Source: JAPOUP01 sp026708635 (GTDB lineage Bacteria > Pseudomonadota > Alphaproteobacteria > Rhodobacterales > Rhodobacteraceae). From it: a stretch of DNA of 64,000 bases. Each line of letters begins with the position of its first letter. Position 1 is the stretch's first letter. Positions 43,356 to 51,483 of the stretch are shown piece after piece. Made by a program: the position numbers and the translations under genes. The notes beneath the pieces were generated by a model. It saw nothing but the letters and a program-made list of their open reading frames with translations, was not told the origin of the DNA and searched no databases. The DNA is taken from the NCBI GenBank assembly GCA_965200115.1, contig OZ241336.1, positions 3,224,001 to 3,288,000 of the forward strand, written 5' to 3'.

Positions 43356-43523
43356 TCATCCACCGTGAAATGTCAGGTCCTTTAGGAGGGCGGCGTTGTC
43401 GAGCGACCACATGATTTCGTATTGGATCAGCTCTTTGACAACGACGGGCTGCAATGCCTCCAGCTCTGGCTTTTGATCGAATACCCTTTGAACCAGATCA
43501 TCCAAATCCACTCTATCCACCAT
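43356..43523 (-). pseudogene. AbiEii toxin, N-terminal fragment
   Basis: From ATG 43523, overlapping the AbiEi stop by 11 bases, the frame reads VDRVDLDDLVQRVFDQKPEL and IQYEIMWSLDNAALLKDLTF, ends in HGG and then hits TGA at 43358-43356. LxFHGGTxLR is where AbiEii nucleotidyltransferase domains enter their catalytic motif, so only about 55 of some 300 residues remain and the toxin is inactive. The DNA beyond reads into unrelated sequence, which suggests a deletion or insertion breakpoint near 43360. Confidence 0.72.
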
Positions 43524-44064
43524 CTGCCACAGCTTCCGCCAGCTCGTCCTCATCAATCAGATGGACGTTTCGTCCGACACGCCTCAAATCACGGCTTGCG
43601 GCGCTGGGCGTTGCCACCCTCAAGGGGCGTCCAACATCTCGCGTATGCTCCAGGATGTCGCTCGTCGGTCTCTTCGTGTGAGTGAACTCAATGCGCCCGA
43701 ACGGAGTGTCGAAAACTCCGGCCCTGCCTGTCGTCATCACCGTGGTCCCCGCAAGCGGGACTTGTGAGATGACCCCATACTCTGACAGCGCGGATTCCAG
43801 GCTGAGATAGTTGTAGTTGCCCCGTCGAAGCGCGACCGCGATCCGTTCGAGCAAATGCGGGCCACGGCGCTCCGTCATGGCAAACACGAACAGCCCTCTT
43901 GAAACCCGGCGCAAAACCCCGGCGGAGATCAGGCGGTTCAGACTTTTTTTGAACGCAGCGTCCTTGTCTCGCGGGAAGAGCTTTCTCAACTCCTCCCGCG
44001 TAAACAGCACGCGGCCTTTCCGGCTCCAGCCGTTGAGTGTTTCGATTGCTTCAGGCAAGCGCAT
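43513..44064 (-). CDS. AbiEi-type antitoxin
   Basis: 183 residues. An N-terminal winged-helix part (VLFTREELRKLFPRDKDAAFKKSLNRLISAGVLRRV) is followed by the AbiEi C-terminal domain (NYNYLSLESALSEYGVIS, TVMTTGRAGVFDTPFGRIEFTHTKR). AbiEi antitoxins repress their own promoter and neutralise the AbiEii nucleotidyltransferase. The gene appears complete, but its toxin partner (43356-43523) is truncated, so the antitoxin is an orphan unless it acts on another AbiEii such as the one at 1-807. Confidence 0.85.
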   Translation of the reverse strand: MRLPEAIETLNGWSRKGRVLFTREELRKLFPRDKDAAFKKSLNRLISAGVLRRVSRGLFVFAMTERRGPHLLERIAVALRRGNYNYLSLESALSEYGVISQVPLAGTTVMTTGRAGVFDTPFGRIEFTHTKRPTSDILEHTRDVGRPLRVATPSAASRDLRRVGRNVHLIDEDELAEAVADGG

Positions 44065-44172
44065 TACAGCACCCTAATCGGAACTTCATCCTGACAGTTT
44101 CCCGTCCACTTCGCGCAAGCCTCTGGTAGGGCTGGGCTTTTCCACGCCAGAGCAGGGATTCAAATTGGATAC

Positions 44173-44254
44173 GTGTTGCCATGTAAATGCGTGCATTTTG
44201 TGTTGACATGGCCTTTTCATGTCATATTATGGCCGGAAACGTGTTGCCATGTAA
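44173..44254. repeat. Direct repeat GTGTTGCCATGTAA (two copies, third at 46021)
   Basis: The 14-mer occurs at 44173-44186 and 44241-44254. The inner 12 bases recur at 46021-46032, where they include the transposase stop codon. The copies bracket the promoter and the whole transposase gene. Confidence 0.7.
44203..44230 (+). promoter_or_regulatory. Sigma70-type promoter of the IS1634 transposase
   Basis: TTGACA at 44203-44208 and TATTAT at 44225-44230 with a 16-base spacer, 36 bases upstream of the GTG start. A near-consensus promoter in an AT-rich patch amid GC-rich DNA. Confidence 0.7.
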
Positions 44255-44265
44255 GGATCCGGCCC

Positions 44266-46032
44266 GTGGCCCTCAGCGTCGACACCATCCCCAACCGCTC
44301 CTCCCCGCCCGCCGTCCTGCTGCGCGAGGCGTGGCGCGAGGGAAAGCGCGTCCGCAGGCGCACCGTCGCCAACCTGTCGAGGATGCCGCCCGCCCTCGTC
44401 GACGCCGTCCGCGCCGCCCTCGCGGGCGGGGTGACGTTCCCGTCGCCGGGCGCGGCCGTCGCCATCCGCCGGTCGCTGCCGCACGGGCACGTGGCCGCCG
44501 TGCTGGGCACGCTCCGCGCGCTCGGGCTGGCGCGCGTCCTGGGCCGCAAGGCGGACCGCACGCGGGACCTCGCCGTGGCGGCGGTCGTGGCGCGGGTCGT
44601 CGACCCCGCCTCGAAGCTGGCGACGGCCCGGGCGCTGGACCCGGAGACCGCGTCGACGAGCCTGGGGACCCTGCTGGGGCTCGGCCCCGTCACCGGCAAC
44701 GAGATGCTGGGCATGCTCGACTGGCTGCTGAGGCGCCAGCCCTGGATCGAGAAAGGCCTCGCGAACCGCCATCTCAGGGGCGGGAACACGCTGATCCTGT
44801 ACGACGTGTCCTCGAGCTACCTGGAGGGGCGGCGCTGCCCCCTGGCGGCGTTCGGCCACAACCGCGACGGCAGGAAAGGCAAGCGGCAGATCACCTACGG
44901 GCTGCTGTGCGCCGCGGACGGCTGCCCCGTGGCCGTGGAGGTCTTCCCGGGGAACGCGTCCGACCCTGCCACCGTCTCAAGCCAGGTGGACAGGGTCCGG
45001 AAGCGCTTCGGCGTCGGGCACGTGGCGCTGGTCGGCGACAGGGGGATGATCACCACGGCCCGGATCCGCGGGGACCTGGAGCCGGCGGGGCTCGACTGGA
45101 TCTCGGCGCTGAGGACCGCGGACATCCGCAGGCTGCTGAGGGCGGGCCCGTCCGGCGCGCCCGCCCCGCTCGTCCCCGAGGCGCTCGTTCCCGACGCCGT
45201 GGCCGAGGTCACGGGCCCGGACTTTCCCGGCGAGCGGCTTATGGTCTGCCTCAACCCGAGGCTCCGCGAGGAAAGGCGCCGGAAGCGGGAGGACCTGCTC
45301 GAGGCCACGGAGGAGACGCTCGCCGGCATCGCCGCCGCGGCCGCGCGCCGCAGGCCGGGGCCGGCGAACCGCGACCGGACGATCAAGGCCCTGGGGCGGG
45401 AGGCCAACCGGCGCAGGGTGGAGAAGCACTTCGACGTCGACGTGCGCGACGGAGGCATGGACCGGGCGCGCAACGCCGACCGGATCGAGGCGGAGGCGCG
45501 GCTCGACGGCGCCTGCGTGATCCGCACCAGCCTGAATTCCGCCTCCATGGGCGCGGAGGCGGCGGTGGAGGCCTACAAGTCGCTCGCGGGCGGCGGGCGC
45601 GCGTTCCGGAACGCGAAAACCGACCTGCGGATCCGGCCGGTGCACGTCTACTCGGCCGATCATGTCCGGGCCCACGTGTTCCTCTGCATGCTGGCGCTCC
45701 ACGTGGAATGGCACATGCGCCGCCGCCTCGCGCCGATGCTGTTCGAGGACGACGACCGAGAGGGCGCCCGGGCGCAACGGAACTCCCCGGTGGAGCCCGC
45801 GAGGGTCTCGGAGAGCGCCAGGGCCAAGGCGGCGGACAGGCGCACCCCCGACGGGCTGCCGGTCCACAGCCTGCGCACGCTGCTCGCCGACCTCGGCACG
45901 CTGACGCTGAACGAGGTGACGCTGCCGGGCGCTCCGGACCACGCCTTCCCGCTGCTGGCGACGACGACGGAGCCGCAGCGCCGGGCCTTCGAACTTCTGG
46001 ACATCGACCCCGCCAGGGATGTTGCCATGTAA
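44266..46032 (+). CDS. IS1634-family transposase
   Basis: GTG 44266 gives 588 residues beginning VALSVDTIPNRSSPPAVLLRE. DDE transposase of the IS1634 group within the IS4 superfamily. Conserved pieces are LILYDVSSSYLEG (first Asp), FGHNRDGRKGKRQITYGLL, VALVGDRGMITTARI (second Asp), and the Tyr/Arg/Glu part HVYSADHVRAHVFLCMLALH near residue 475. The frame is intact over its full length, so it may be active. Its composition is extremely GC-rich (many Ala, Arg, Gly) compared with neighbouring host genes. I could not locate terminal inverted repeats; direct repeats flank the gene instead. Confidence 0.88.
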   Translation: MALSVDTIPNRSSPPAVLLREAWREGKRVRRRTVANLSRMPPALVDAVRAALAGGVTFPSPGAAVAIRRSLPHGHVAAVLGTLRALGLARVLGRKADRTRDLAVAAVVARVVDPASKLATARALDPETASTSLGTLLGLGPVTGNEMLGMLDWLLRRQPWIEKGLANRHLRGGNTLILYDVSSSYLEGRRCPLAAFGHNRDGRKGKRQITYGLLCAADGCPVAVEVFPGNASDPATVSSQVDRVRKRFGVGHVALVGDRGMITTARIRGDLEPAGLDWISALRTADIRRLLRAGPSGAPAPLVPEALVPDAVAEVTGPDFPGERLMVCLNPRLREERRRKREDLLEATEETLAGIAAAAARRRPGPANRDRTIKALGREANRRRVEKHFDVDVRDGGMDRARNADRIEAEARLDGACVIRTSLNSASMGAEAAVEAYKSLAGGGRAFRNAKTDLRIRPVHVYSADHVRAHVFLCMLALHVEWHMRRRLAPMLFEDDDREGARAQRNSPVEPARVSESARAKAADRRTPDGLPVHSLRTLLADLGTLTLNEVTLPGAPDHAFPLLATTTEPQRRAFELLDIDPARDVAM

Positions 46033-46119
46033 GCGACAGGTTCAAAACCCCGGAATCCGCCTCCGGGCCCTTGAAGCGTTGGGGATTCCTGCGCAAACCC
46101 TTCATGAAGTTCCGCCTAA

Positions 46120-46157
46120 TATACGCGAAGGTTACTTTTTTATATCTTTCGCGTATA
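46120..46157. repeat. Perfect 10-bp inverted repeat in AT-rich patch
   Basis: TATACGCGAA (46120-46129) and TTCGCGTATA (46148-46157) enclose an 18-base AT-rich spacer. It lies between the IS1634 and IS30 elements. It could be a recombination or repressor site or part of the IS1634 end. Confidence 0.55.
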
Positions 46158-46326
46158 CTTAGATGGCGAATGCCCTTTACTTTTGCAAGGCCCCGTCATT
46201 TTCTCACCCCCGTTCCACAGTGAGGTGCAACACCCGATGTGGGTGAATCCCGGCTGAGGCAACGCATGATGCTGCGAATCGGCCAGACGGCGGCGACAGT
46301 CCCGGTGTTCAGACTGGGAGACCGCC

Positions 46327-47287
46327 ATGCCCGAGGGCTACCGCCACCTGACCTATGCCGAGAGATGCCAGATCCACGCCCTGAGGAAAAGCGGGCATTC
46401 GAACGGGGCGATCGCCCGCCAGCTGGGGCGCAGTCCGTCCTCGGTCTCGCGCGGGATCCGGCGCAATGGCGGAGCCCGGGGTTACCGGCATGCCCAGGCG
46501 CAGCGGAGGGCCGAGGGGCGGCGCGGCGCGGCCCCGTCGGTCCCCAGGAAGATGACGCCGGAGCTGTGGCGCATGGTGGAGGAGCGGCTGGCGCTGGGCT
46601 GGAGCCCGGAGCGGGTCTCGGGGCGGCTGCGCCTGGAGGGCCATCCGATGGCGGGGCGTCAGTGGATCCAGCGGCACGTCCGCGCCGACCGCAGGGCCGG
46701 GGGCCGGCTCTGGCGGCATCCGCGCCGCCGGGGAAAGAGGCCGAACCGGAAGGGCGGCGCCCACGCGGGCCGGGGCCACATCCCGGGCCGGGCGGACATC
46801 CCGGGCGCCCGGCGGTGGTGGAGGGGAGGGAGCGGGTCGGCGACCGGGAGGCGGACACGATCGTGGGGGCCGGCCACAGCGGCGCCGTGGTGTCCCTGGT
46901 GGACCGTGCGTCCAAGTACACGCTCCTCCGGCGCGTCGACAGGAAGACCGCGGCCGCGGTCGGGGCCGCCATGACGGACATGCTGGGCTCCCTTCCCGTG
47001 CACACGGTGACCGTCGACAACGGGAAAGAGTTCGCGGACCACGCCCGCGTCCCGGCGGCGCCGGGCGCGGATTTCTTCCTCCCCCGCCCCTACCACTCGT
47101 GGGAGCGCGGCCCGACCGGGCACACCAACGGCCTGGTGAGGGGATACCTGCCCAAGGGCACGGACTTGCCTAGAAAGTGGCGGACGCCGGGGTGAGGGCC
47201 GTCCAGGACCGCCTGAACGCCCGGCCTCGCAGGGCCCTTGGCTACCTGACGCCGGCGGAGGCGTTCCTGCGGGCGCGGCCTCCCTGA
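46327..47287 (+). pseudogene. IS30-family transposase, two frameshifts
   Basis: ATG 46327 gives the HTH part (YRHLTYAERCQIHALRKSGH, NGAIARQLGRSPSSVSRGIRR) and LALGWSPERVSGRL. Near 46800 the frame changes and continues VVEGRERVGDREADTIVGAG (catalytic Asp), VTVDNGKEFADH (Asp, Asn) and PYHSWERGPTGHTNGLVRGY (Glu) to a stop at 47193-47195. A third frame supplies the C-terminus VQDRLNARPRRALGYLTP with a stop at 47285-47287. The catalytic residues are still recognisable, so the decay is recent. Confidence 0.85.
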
Positions 47288-47441
47288 GGGAAAGCCCCGG
47301 GCGGATCGCCCTCCACGCGCCGCGGGCCGTCCCCGGCGCGCCCGCGGGCATGCCTTGCGCCGCCCGGATCACCCGCATAGTCTCACTCTGGATGGGACCG
47401 AGCCGTTCCCGCGCGGAATCAGGAGGGTCGGAGGGCGCGAA

Positions 47442-47512
47442 AAGCGCAGCGCCCGGCCCTTCCCTCCGCTCGGGCTCCGCCCTCGCTCCGGAAAGGGCCG
47501 GGCGTTGCGCTT
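47442..47512. repeat. Long GC hairpin, 20-bp arms with one mismatch
   Basis: Arms at 47442-47461 and 47493-47512 differ at one base and enclose a 31-base GC-rich loop. The right arm overlaps the IS30 right end. It might form a transcription-blocking structure protecting the element from read-through. Confidence 0.7.
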
Positions 47513-47644
47513 CGGAGTGGCACCGGGGTCACAAGAGTTCCGGTCGCCCGTGCCATTGTCACCTGTCATACCACCGTTCCGGCGGCCATTGGCGGGGAAC
47601 ATCGCATGGAGCCCGACGATTTGCGGGATGGATGTCAACGGGCC

Positions 47645-47950
47645 CTAGTTGACGAAATTCCTATCCACTTTGGCGTCCAGCAACGCCTTCATGATCTCGG
47701 GACATCTGGACAGCGCCGCCTTGTCCAGCGCAGTCTCCCTGTCATGGTCCATGGCGTTCACGTCGGCGCCGGCCGCGAGCAGCGTTTTCACCGCTTCGAC
47801 ATGGCCATGCTCCACCGCGACATGCAGCGCTGTCCTGTCGTAGACGGTCCTGACGTTTACGTCGACACCGTCTCGCAACGCCTGTTTAACGAGGGCGCTG
47901 TCGCCGGTCACGGCGGAGTGAAACAGGTCGTCCTTACGCGTATCGCGCAT
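47645..47950 (-). CDS. Small ankyrin-repeat protein
   Basis: ATG 47950 with GGAG upstream gives 101 residues. Three ankyrin units are visible: DLFHSAVTGDSALVKQALRDGVDVN (about 8-32), RTALHVAVEHGHVEAVKTLLAAGADVN (about 39-65) and ETALDKAALSRCPEIMKALLDAKVD (about 72-96). No signal peptide, so a cytoplasmic protein-binding module. It is monocistronic next to the IS30 element. Small ankyrin proteins have no fixed function. Confidence 0.8.
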   Translation of the reverse strand: MRDTRKDDLFHSAVTGDSALVKQALRDGVDVNVRTVYDRTALHVAVEHGHVEAVKTLLAAGADVNAMDHDRETALDKAALSRCPEIMKALLDAKVDRNFVN

Positions 47951-48480
47951 ATCCGGCTCCTTCGTGACTCCCGCGAAACTCGAGTCCTGTCTCAGCGCGA
48001 AGCTAACATTCGTGAATATTCTCGCAATCCCGGAATTCAACTTCAACCCGATGTCCGGGCGCGTTTCCCGTATGGCCCGCTTTTCCGGGCCCGGTTTTCG
48101 CCTGGCTTTCCGACGGCGATCCACGGTTCTGCGTCATGCCCGTCGTCCGGGCCGTTATGCGGGTGATAACGGCGGAAGACGTCGGCCGCGGCCAGTGCGC
48201 CGAATTCTTGCGGAACCGATCAGCTCCGGGGTCGCGTGACGGTATGGCCGCTCTCCGCCACCGTCCGCCGTTTCTCGGCGGGATCATGATAGGTGGCTGT
48301 AATGATTGACAGTTTTCCGTCCCCGAGACGGCGGAGAGGATCGTCGCCAGCATTCGTGCGGATATCTTGTAATGGCGCGATTTCAGCGCTACATGATCCC
48401 GGAACGGCAATGGTGTCCGGGCCGGACATGACGGACTGCACCCGTTCATCCTGTGCATGTGCGAACCGATCCGGTGTGCG
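47951..48480. other. Intergenic stretch without recognisable gene
   Basis: About 530 bases between the divergent ankyrin and hypothetical genes. Open frames occur on both strands but none shows a known protein or a ribosome site. Confidence 0.4.
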
Positions 48481-48933
48481 ATGACTGATGATGAGGGCCT
48501 GCGGGCGAAGCTCGCCAAGGTGGAGGCGTTGTTCAGGCGCGCCGGCAGTCCGGGGGAGCGCGCCGCGGCGGAAGCCGCGATGGGCCGGCTGCACGGCCGC
48601 CTGGGCGGTTCCGGCAAGCGGCGTTCAGAGCCCGAGCCCGAGGTCGAACTCCAGTTCTCGCTTCCCGATACCTGGTCGGTCCGGCTGTTCGTCGCGGTCT
48701 GCCGCAAGCACGGCGTGCGCACTTTCCGCTACGCGCGCCAGCGGCGCACGACGGTGATGGTGCGCACGCGGGAACGCTTCTTCAACCGGGCGGTATGGCC
48801 GGAGTACAGTTGGCTCCAGTCCGAGTTGGAAGGCTATTTCGTCGATGTCACAGACCACCTTGTTGAGCGCGTCATGGGGTCTGACGGCGACGACAGCAAT
48901 CTCGGCGCACGCCCCGGCGGACCGGCGCAATGA
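48481..48933 (+). CDS. Conserved hypothetical protein
   Basis: ATG 48481 gives 150 residues. The N-terminal helix (GLRAKLAKVEALFRRAGSPG) resembles the DUF2786-type start. The rest reads PDTWSVRLFVAVCRKHGVR, RYARQRRTTVMVRTRERFF, WPEYSWLQSELEGYFVDVTD. Similar proteins occur next to DUF6429 genes in related bacteria, as here (ATGA overlap with the next gene). I cannot assign a function; the basic middle region could bind nucleic acid. Confidence 0.7.
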   Translation: MTDDEGLRAKLAKVEALFRRAGSPGERAAAEAAMGRLHGRLGGSGKRRSEPEPEVELQFSLPDTWSVRLFVAVCRKHGVRTFRYARQRRTTVMVRTRERFFNRAVWPEYSWLQSELEGYFVDVTDHLVERVMGSDGDDSNLGARPGGPAQ

Positions 48934-49244
48934 GCGAGGAAAGGGTCGAGGACAGGATCGACGAGGCCGTGCTGGCGCTGCTCTGGCTGGGGATATTCCA
49001 GCGCTACCCCATGGGCGGCGCGCGAACCTGGAAGTCGTTCGACTGGAACGCCATGGAGCGTCTTCACGGGAAGGACCTGATCTCCGATCCGGTGGGCAAG
49101 GCCAAATCGGTGATCCTGGCCGGAGTGGCTGGCTTCGCCTCCGGACGAGCGTCGGAACGCGTCCGCATTTCCCTGTCCTGTCATGCCGGAGACTCCCGCG
49201 TGCGCGACGGCGTCTTGCGGGTACCTGTCCAGACCACGGGGTAA
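48930..49244 (+). CDS. DUF6429 family protein with altered C-terminus
   Basis: 104 residues. The first about 60 fit DUF6429: DRIDEAVLALLWLGIF, ARTWKSFDWNAMERLHGKDL, ISDPVGKAKSVIL. Family members then end with a short helix (pattern TEEGLxxxxxLF) and are about 75-80 residues long. Here the sequence after SVIL is unrelated (AGVAGFASGRAS...), so an indel may have replaced the native end. No function is known. It is coupled to the preceding gene. Confidence 0.68.
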   Translation: MSEERVEDRIDEAVLALLWLGIFQRYPMGGARTWKSFDWNAMERLHGKDLISDPVGKAKSVILAGVAGFASGRASERVRISLSCHAGDSRVRDGVLRVPVQTTG

Positions 49245-49339
49245 ATGGCTTGATCGCGGCCGGTTCGGGGCGACATGTCCGGATACGCGCGTTCGCGCCG
49301 AATACGGCGAGTCGCTATGGCGTAATGCCAGGCCGACGC

Positions 49340-49873
49340 TCACCTCGCCGCGGCTCGCTCCATGGCCGGTCTTATTCTCTCGGCCAACGACCGCTCGGTT
49401 ATCGGTCCCGCGAACCTGAGCGTGACGGTACCCTTTCCGTCGATCACATATGTTTCAGGTATGCCGTATACGCCCCAGTCAAGCGCCGTGCGTCCCTCCG
49501 CATCGGCCCCCAGCCCGGTGTAGGGATTGCCAAGTTCCCGAAGAAACGCCAGGGCATCCTCCTCGACGTCCTTGTAGTTGATCCCGAAGATGGGGACACC
49601 CTCGGCGGCAAGCCGTTCAAGTGACGGATGCTCCGCGCGGCAGGGCGCGCACCAACTCGCCCAGAAATTCACGAGTTTCACTCCGTCGTTTCGCAGGGCC
49701 GCGTCGGTGAACGGTTCGCCGTTGCCAAGTCCGGCGAGGCTGACCGAGGGCGCGGCGCTTTCGACGATCGCCGACGGAAGGGCGTCGGGGTCATCGCGGC
49801 CGACGCCGAAATAGAATAGCGCGGCGAGCCCGGCGAACATCACGGGAGGAAGGATCGCCAGCGGCCTAGCCAT
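49340..49873 (-). CDS. ccmG: Thiol:disulfide oxidoreductase CcmG/DsbE
   Basis: 177 residues. An N-terminal membrane anchor (AILPPVMFAGLAALFYFGVG) is followed by a periplasmic thioredoxin fold with WCAPC (about residues 74-78) and the CcmG-typical GVYGIPETYVID cis-proline loop. It reduces apocytochrome c or CcmH so that haem can be attached. Last visible gene of the ccm operon; starts inside the ccmD end (8-base overlap). Confidence 0.93.
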   Translation of the reverse strand: MARPLAILPPVMFAGLAALFYFGVGRDDPDALPSAIVESAAPSVSLAGLGNGEPFTDAALRNDGVKLVNFWASWCAPCRAEHPSLERLAAEGVPIFGINYKDVEEDALAFLRELGNPYTGLGADAEGRTALDWGVYGIPETYVIDGKGTVTLRFAGPITERSLAERIRPAMERAAAR

Positions 49874-50018
49874 CGTTTCGACGCGCTTCGATTTCGCCCA
49901 GCCGGTTCATGACCCGCCGTGAACGCCACAGGCTCAGGAGCACGATGCCGGCCAGAAGCGCGAGGCTGACGCCATAAGCCCCCAGTACGACTCCTGAGTA
50001 GGAACCCAGGTCAGGCAT
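49866..50018 (-). CDS. ccmD: Haem exporter accessory protein CcmD
   Basis: A 50-residue protein from ATG 50018, sharing one base with the ccmC stop (TGATG). It has one membrane helix (YGVSLALLAGIVLLSLW) and a basic tail (RSRRVMNRLGEIEARR), the CcmD plan. It stabilises the CcmABC/CcmE complex that releases holo-CcmE. Confidence 0.88.
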   Translation of the reverse strand: MPDLGSYSGVVLGAYGVSLALLAGIVLLSLWRSRRVMNRLGEIEARRNDG

Positions 50019-50746
50019 CAACCCATCCTTTCGTCCAGTTCCATGGCGAGCAGACGGCGGGCGCGGATCTCGGTCCTTGTGCGAACGATGACGAGAGCCA
50101 CGAACAGCAGCGTGAATCCGGCGATGCAGACCAGCGCGGGATACCAGAACACGTCCGCGACGTTCTCTTCACGGTCCAGGCTCAGCGAAGCGCCCTGATG
50201 AAGCCCCTGGTTCCAGAAATTGACCGCGTACCGGCTCAGAAGGGCGAACACGGAACCGACAAGACATAGAATCGCCGTGAGATCCGCCGCCGTATCGGGC
50301 GTTTCGATGGCCTCCCATAGCGCGATGTAACCGAGATAGAACAGAAACAGGATCAGGAAGGAGGTTAGGCGCGGATCCCATTCCCACCAGGTGCCCCACA
50401 TCGGCTGGCCCCAAAGCGCGCCCGTCACAATGGCGATGAGCGTGAATGTCATTCCCACGGGCGCCGCCGCCCGGGCGGCAAGCGCGGAAACATGATGGCG
50501 GCGGACCAGCCAGACAAGGGACGCCACCAGCATCATGATCCATGCGTTGATCGCCATCATCGCCGCCGGAACGTGAACGAAGAATATCTTCACCGTCGAT
50601 CCCTGGCGATAGTCGTCAGGGGTGAAGAAGAAGCCCCAGACGAGACCGACGGAAAGGCATAGCGCCGCGGGCCACGCCACAAAAGGCAGGATCGCGTCGG
50701 CGGTCGCGACGAATTTCCGGGGGTTGGCGTATTGCCAGATTGACAT
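50018..50746 (-). CDS. ccmC: Haem transporter CcmC
   Basis: 242 residues with six transmembrane helices and the tryptophan-rich haem-binding motif WGTWWEWDPRLTS on a periplasmic loop, flanked by His residues (FFVHVPAAM and the HQGAS region). CcmC loads haem onto the chaperone CcmE for cytochrome c maturation. An 80-base gap separates it from ccmB, the only notable gap in the operon. Confidence 0.95.
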   Translation of the reverse strand: MSIWQYANPRKFVATADAILPFVAWPAALCLSVGLVWGFFFTPDDYRQGSTVKIFFVHVPAAMMAINAWIMMLVASLVWLVRRHHVSALAARAAAPVGMTFTLIAIVTGALWGQPMWGTWWEWDPRLTSFLILFLFYLGYIALWEAIETPDTAADLTAILCLVGSVFALLSRYAVNFWNQGLHQGASLSLDREENVADVFWYPALVCIAGFTLLFVALVIVRTRTEIRARRLLAMELDERMG

Positions 50747-50826
50747 ACCGCCCGTTTATATCCGGCGCGGGATAGCGGCAATAGGATCCCGTTGGGCGAC
50801 GGCGCGGCTTCTCCCCGACCGGTAAC

Positions 50827-51483
50827 TCACCGGAGACTTGTCCGAAGTGCGGCGGCGGCGGCGAAAGGCAGCGAGCCAAGCGCCCCGAACGTGATGCCCG
50901 CCAATAGGGCCATCGGGGTACCCGGCGCGAGGCCTTCGGCGCCGCGACGGGCGCATTCGGCGCCGAAAACCAAAGTCGGAACGTAGAGTGGCAGAACCAG
51001 GAGCGGTAGAAGCGATCCACCGCGCCTGACCCTGACGGTAAGCGCCGCTCCGAACGCTCCGATCATCGAGAGCGCGGGCGTTCCGATGGCGAGTGACGCG
51101 AGAATCCAGCCATAGCCCGCCGGTGTGATATTCAGCAGCGTTCCGAGAATCGGAGCGGCCAGCGTCAGTGGCAGGCCGGTTGTCATCCAGTGCGCGGTCG
51201 CCTTGATCATGACGACGCTCTCCAGCGGGATCGGCGACGTGGCGAGCAGATCCAGCGAGCCGTCCTCATAGTCGATCTGGAACAGGCGGTCGAGCGAGAG
51301 GAGGCAGGCGAGAAGCGCGCCAACCCATAGGATTCCGGGGGCGATGATCCGAAGGATCGCGCTATCCGGGCCAACGCCCAGTGGAACGAGCACCGCGACA
51401 ACCAGAAAAAATCCGAGCGAAAGGCCAAAACCGCCTCCAGCCCTTACCGACAGCCTCAGTTCCCTCCGCAGAAGCTGGATCAT
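50827..51483 (-). CDS. ccmB: Haem exporter membrane subunit CcmB
   Basis: A 218-residue six-helix CcmB protein: LLRRELRLSVRAGGGFGLSLGFF at the N-terminus, SLDRLFQIDYEDGSLDLLATSP and RRGGSLLPLLVLPLYVPTLVF in the core. It forms the ABC complex with CcmA that drives release of haem-loaded CcmE. Its ATG overlaps the ccmA stop by 4 bases. Confidence 0.95.
   Translation of the reverse strand: MIQLLRRELRLSVRAGGGFGLSLGFFLVVAVLVPLGVGPDSAILRIIAPGILWVGALLACLLSLDRLFQIDYEDGSLDLLATSPIPLESVVMIKATAHWMTTGLPLTLAAPILGTLLNITPAGYGWILASLAIGTPALSMIGAFGAALTVRVRRGGSLLPLLVLPLYVPTLVFGAECARRGAEGLAPGTPMALLAGITFGALGSLPFAAAAALRTSLR

Larger units (their letters stand above)
46206..47531. mobile_element. IS30-family element with imperfect terminal repeats
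   Basis: The left end (46206-46235) and the inverted right end (47503-47531) share CACCCC, a CCAC block and GCAAC in the same spacing. Between them lies one IS30 transposase relic. The exact boundaries and target duplication are not resolved. A lone copy of this end exists at 13659-13686. Confidence 0.65.

Noticed and set aside
43280..43363. A 27-codon GTG-started ORF after the truncated AbiEii (VDEHLAKAREAF...)
   Set aside because: It looks slightly protein-like but is too short, has no ribosome site and is probably the tail of an unknown gene brought in at the breakpoint.
44187..46223. A 678-codon open frame in a second phase over the IS1634 transposase
   Set aside because: It is almost entirely Arg/Gly/Pro/Ala, the typical shadow of a very GC-rich gene; the other phase encodes the real transposase.
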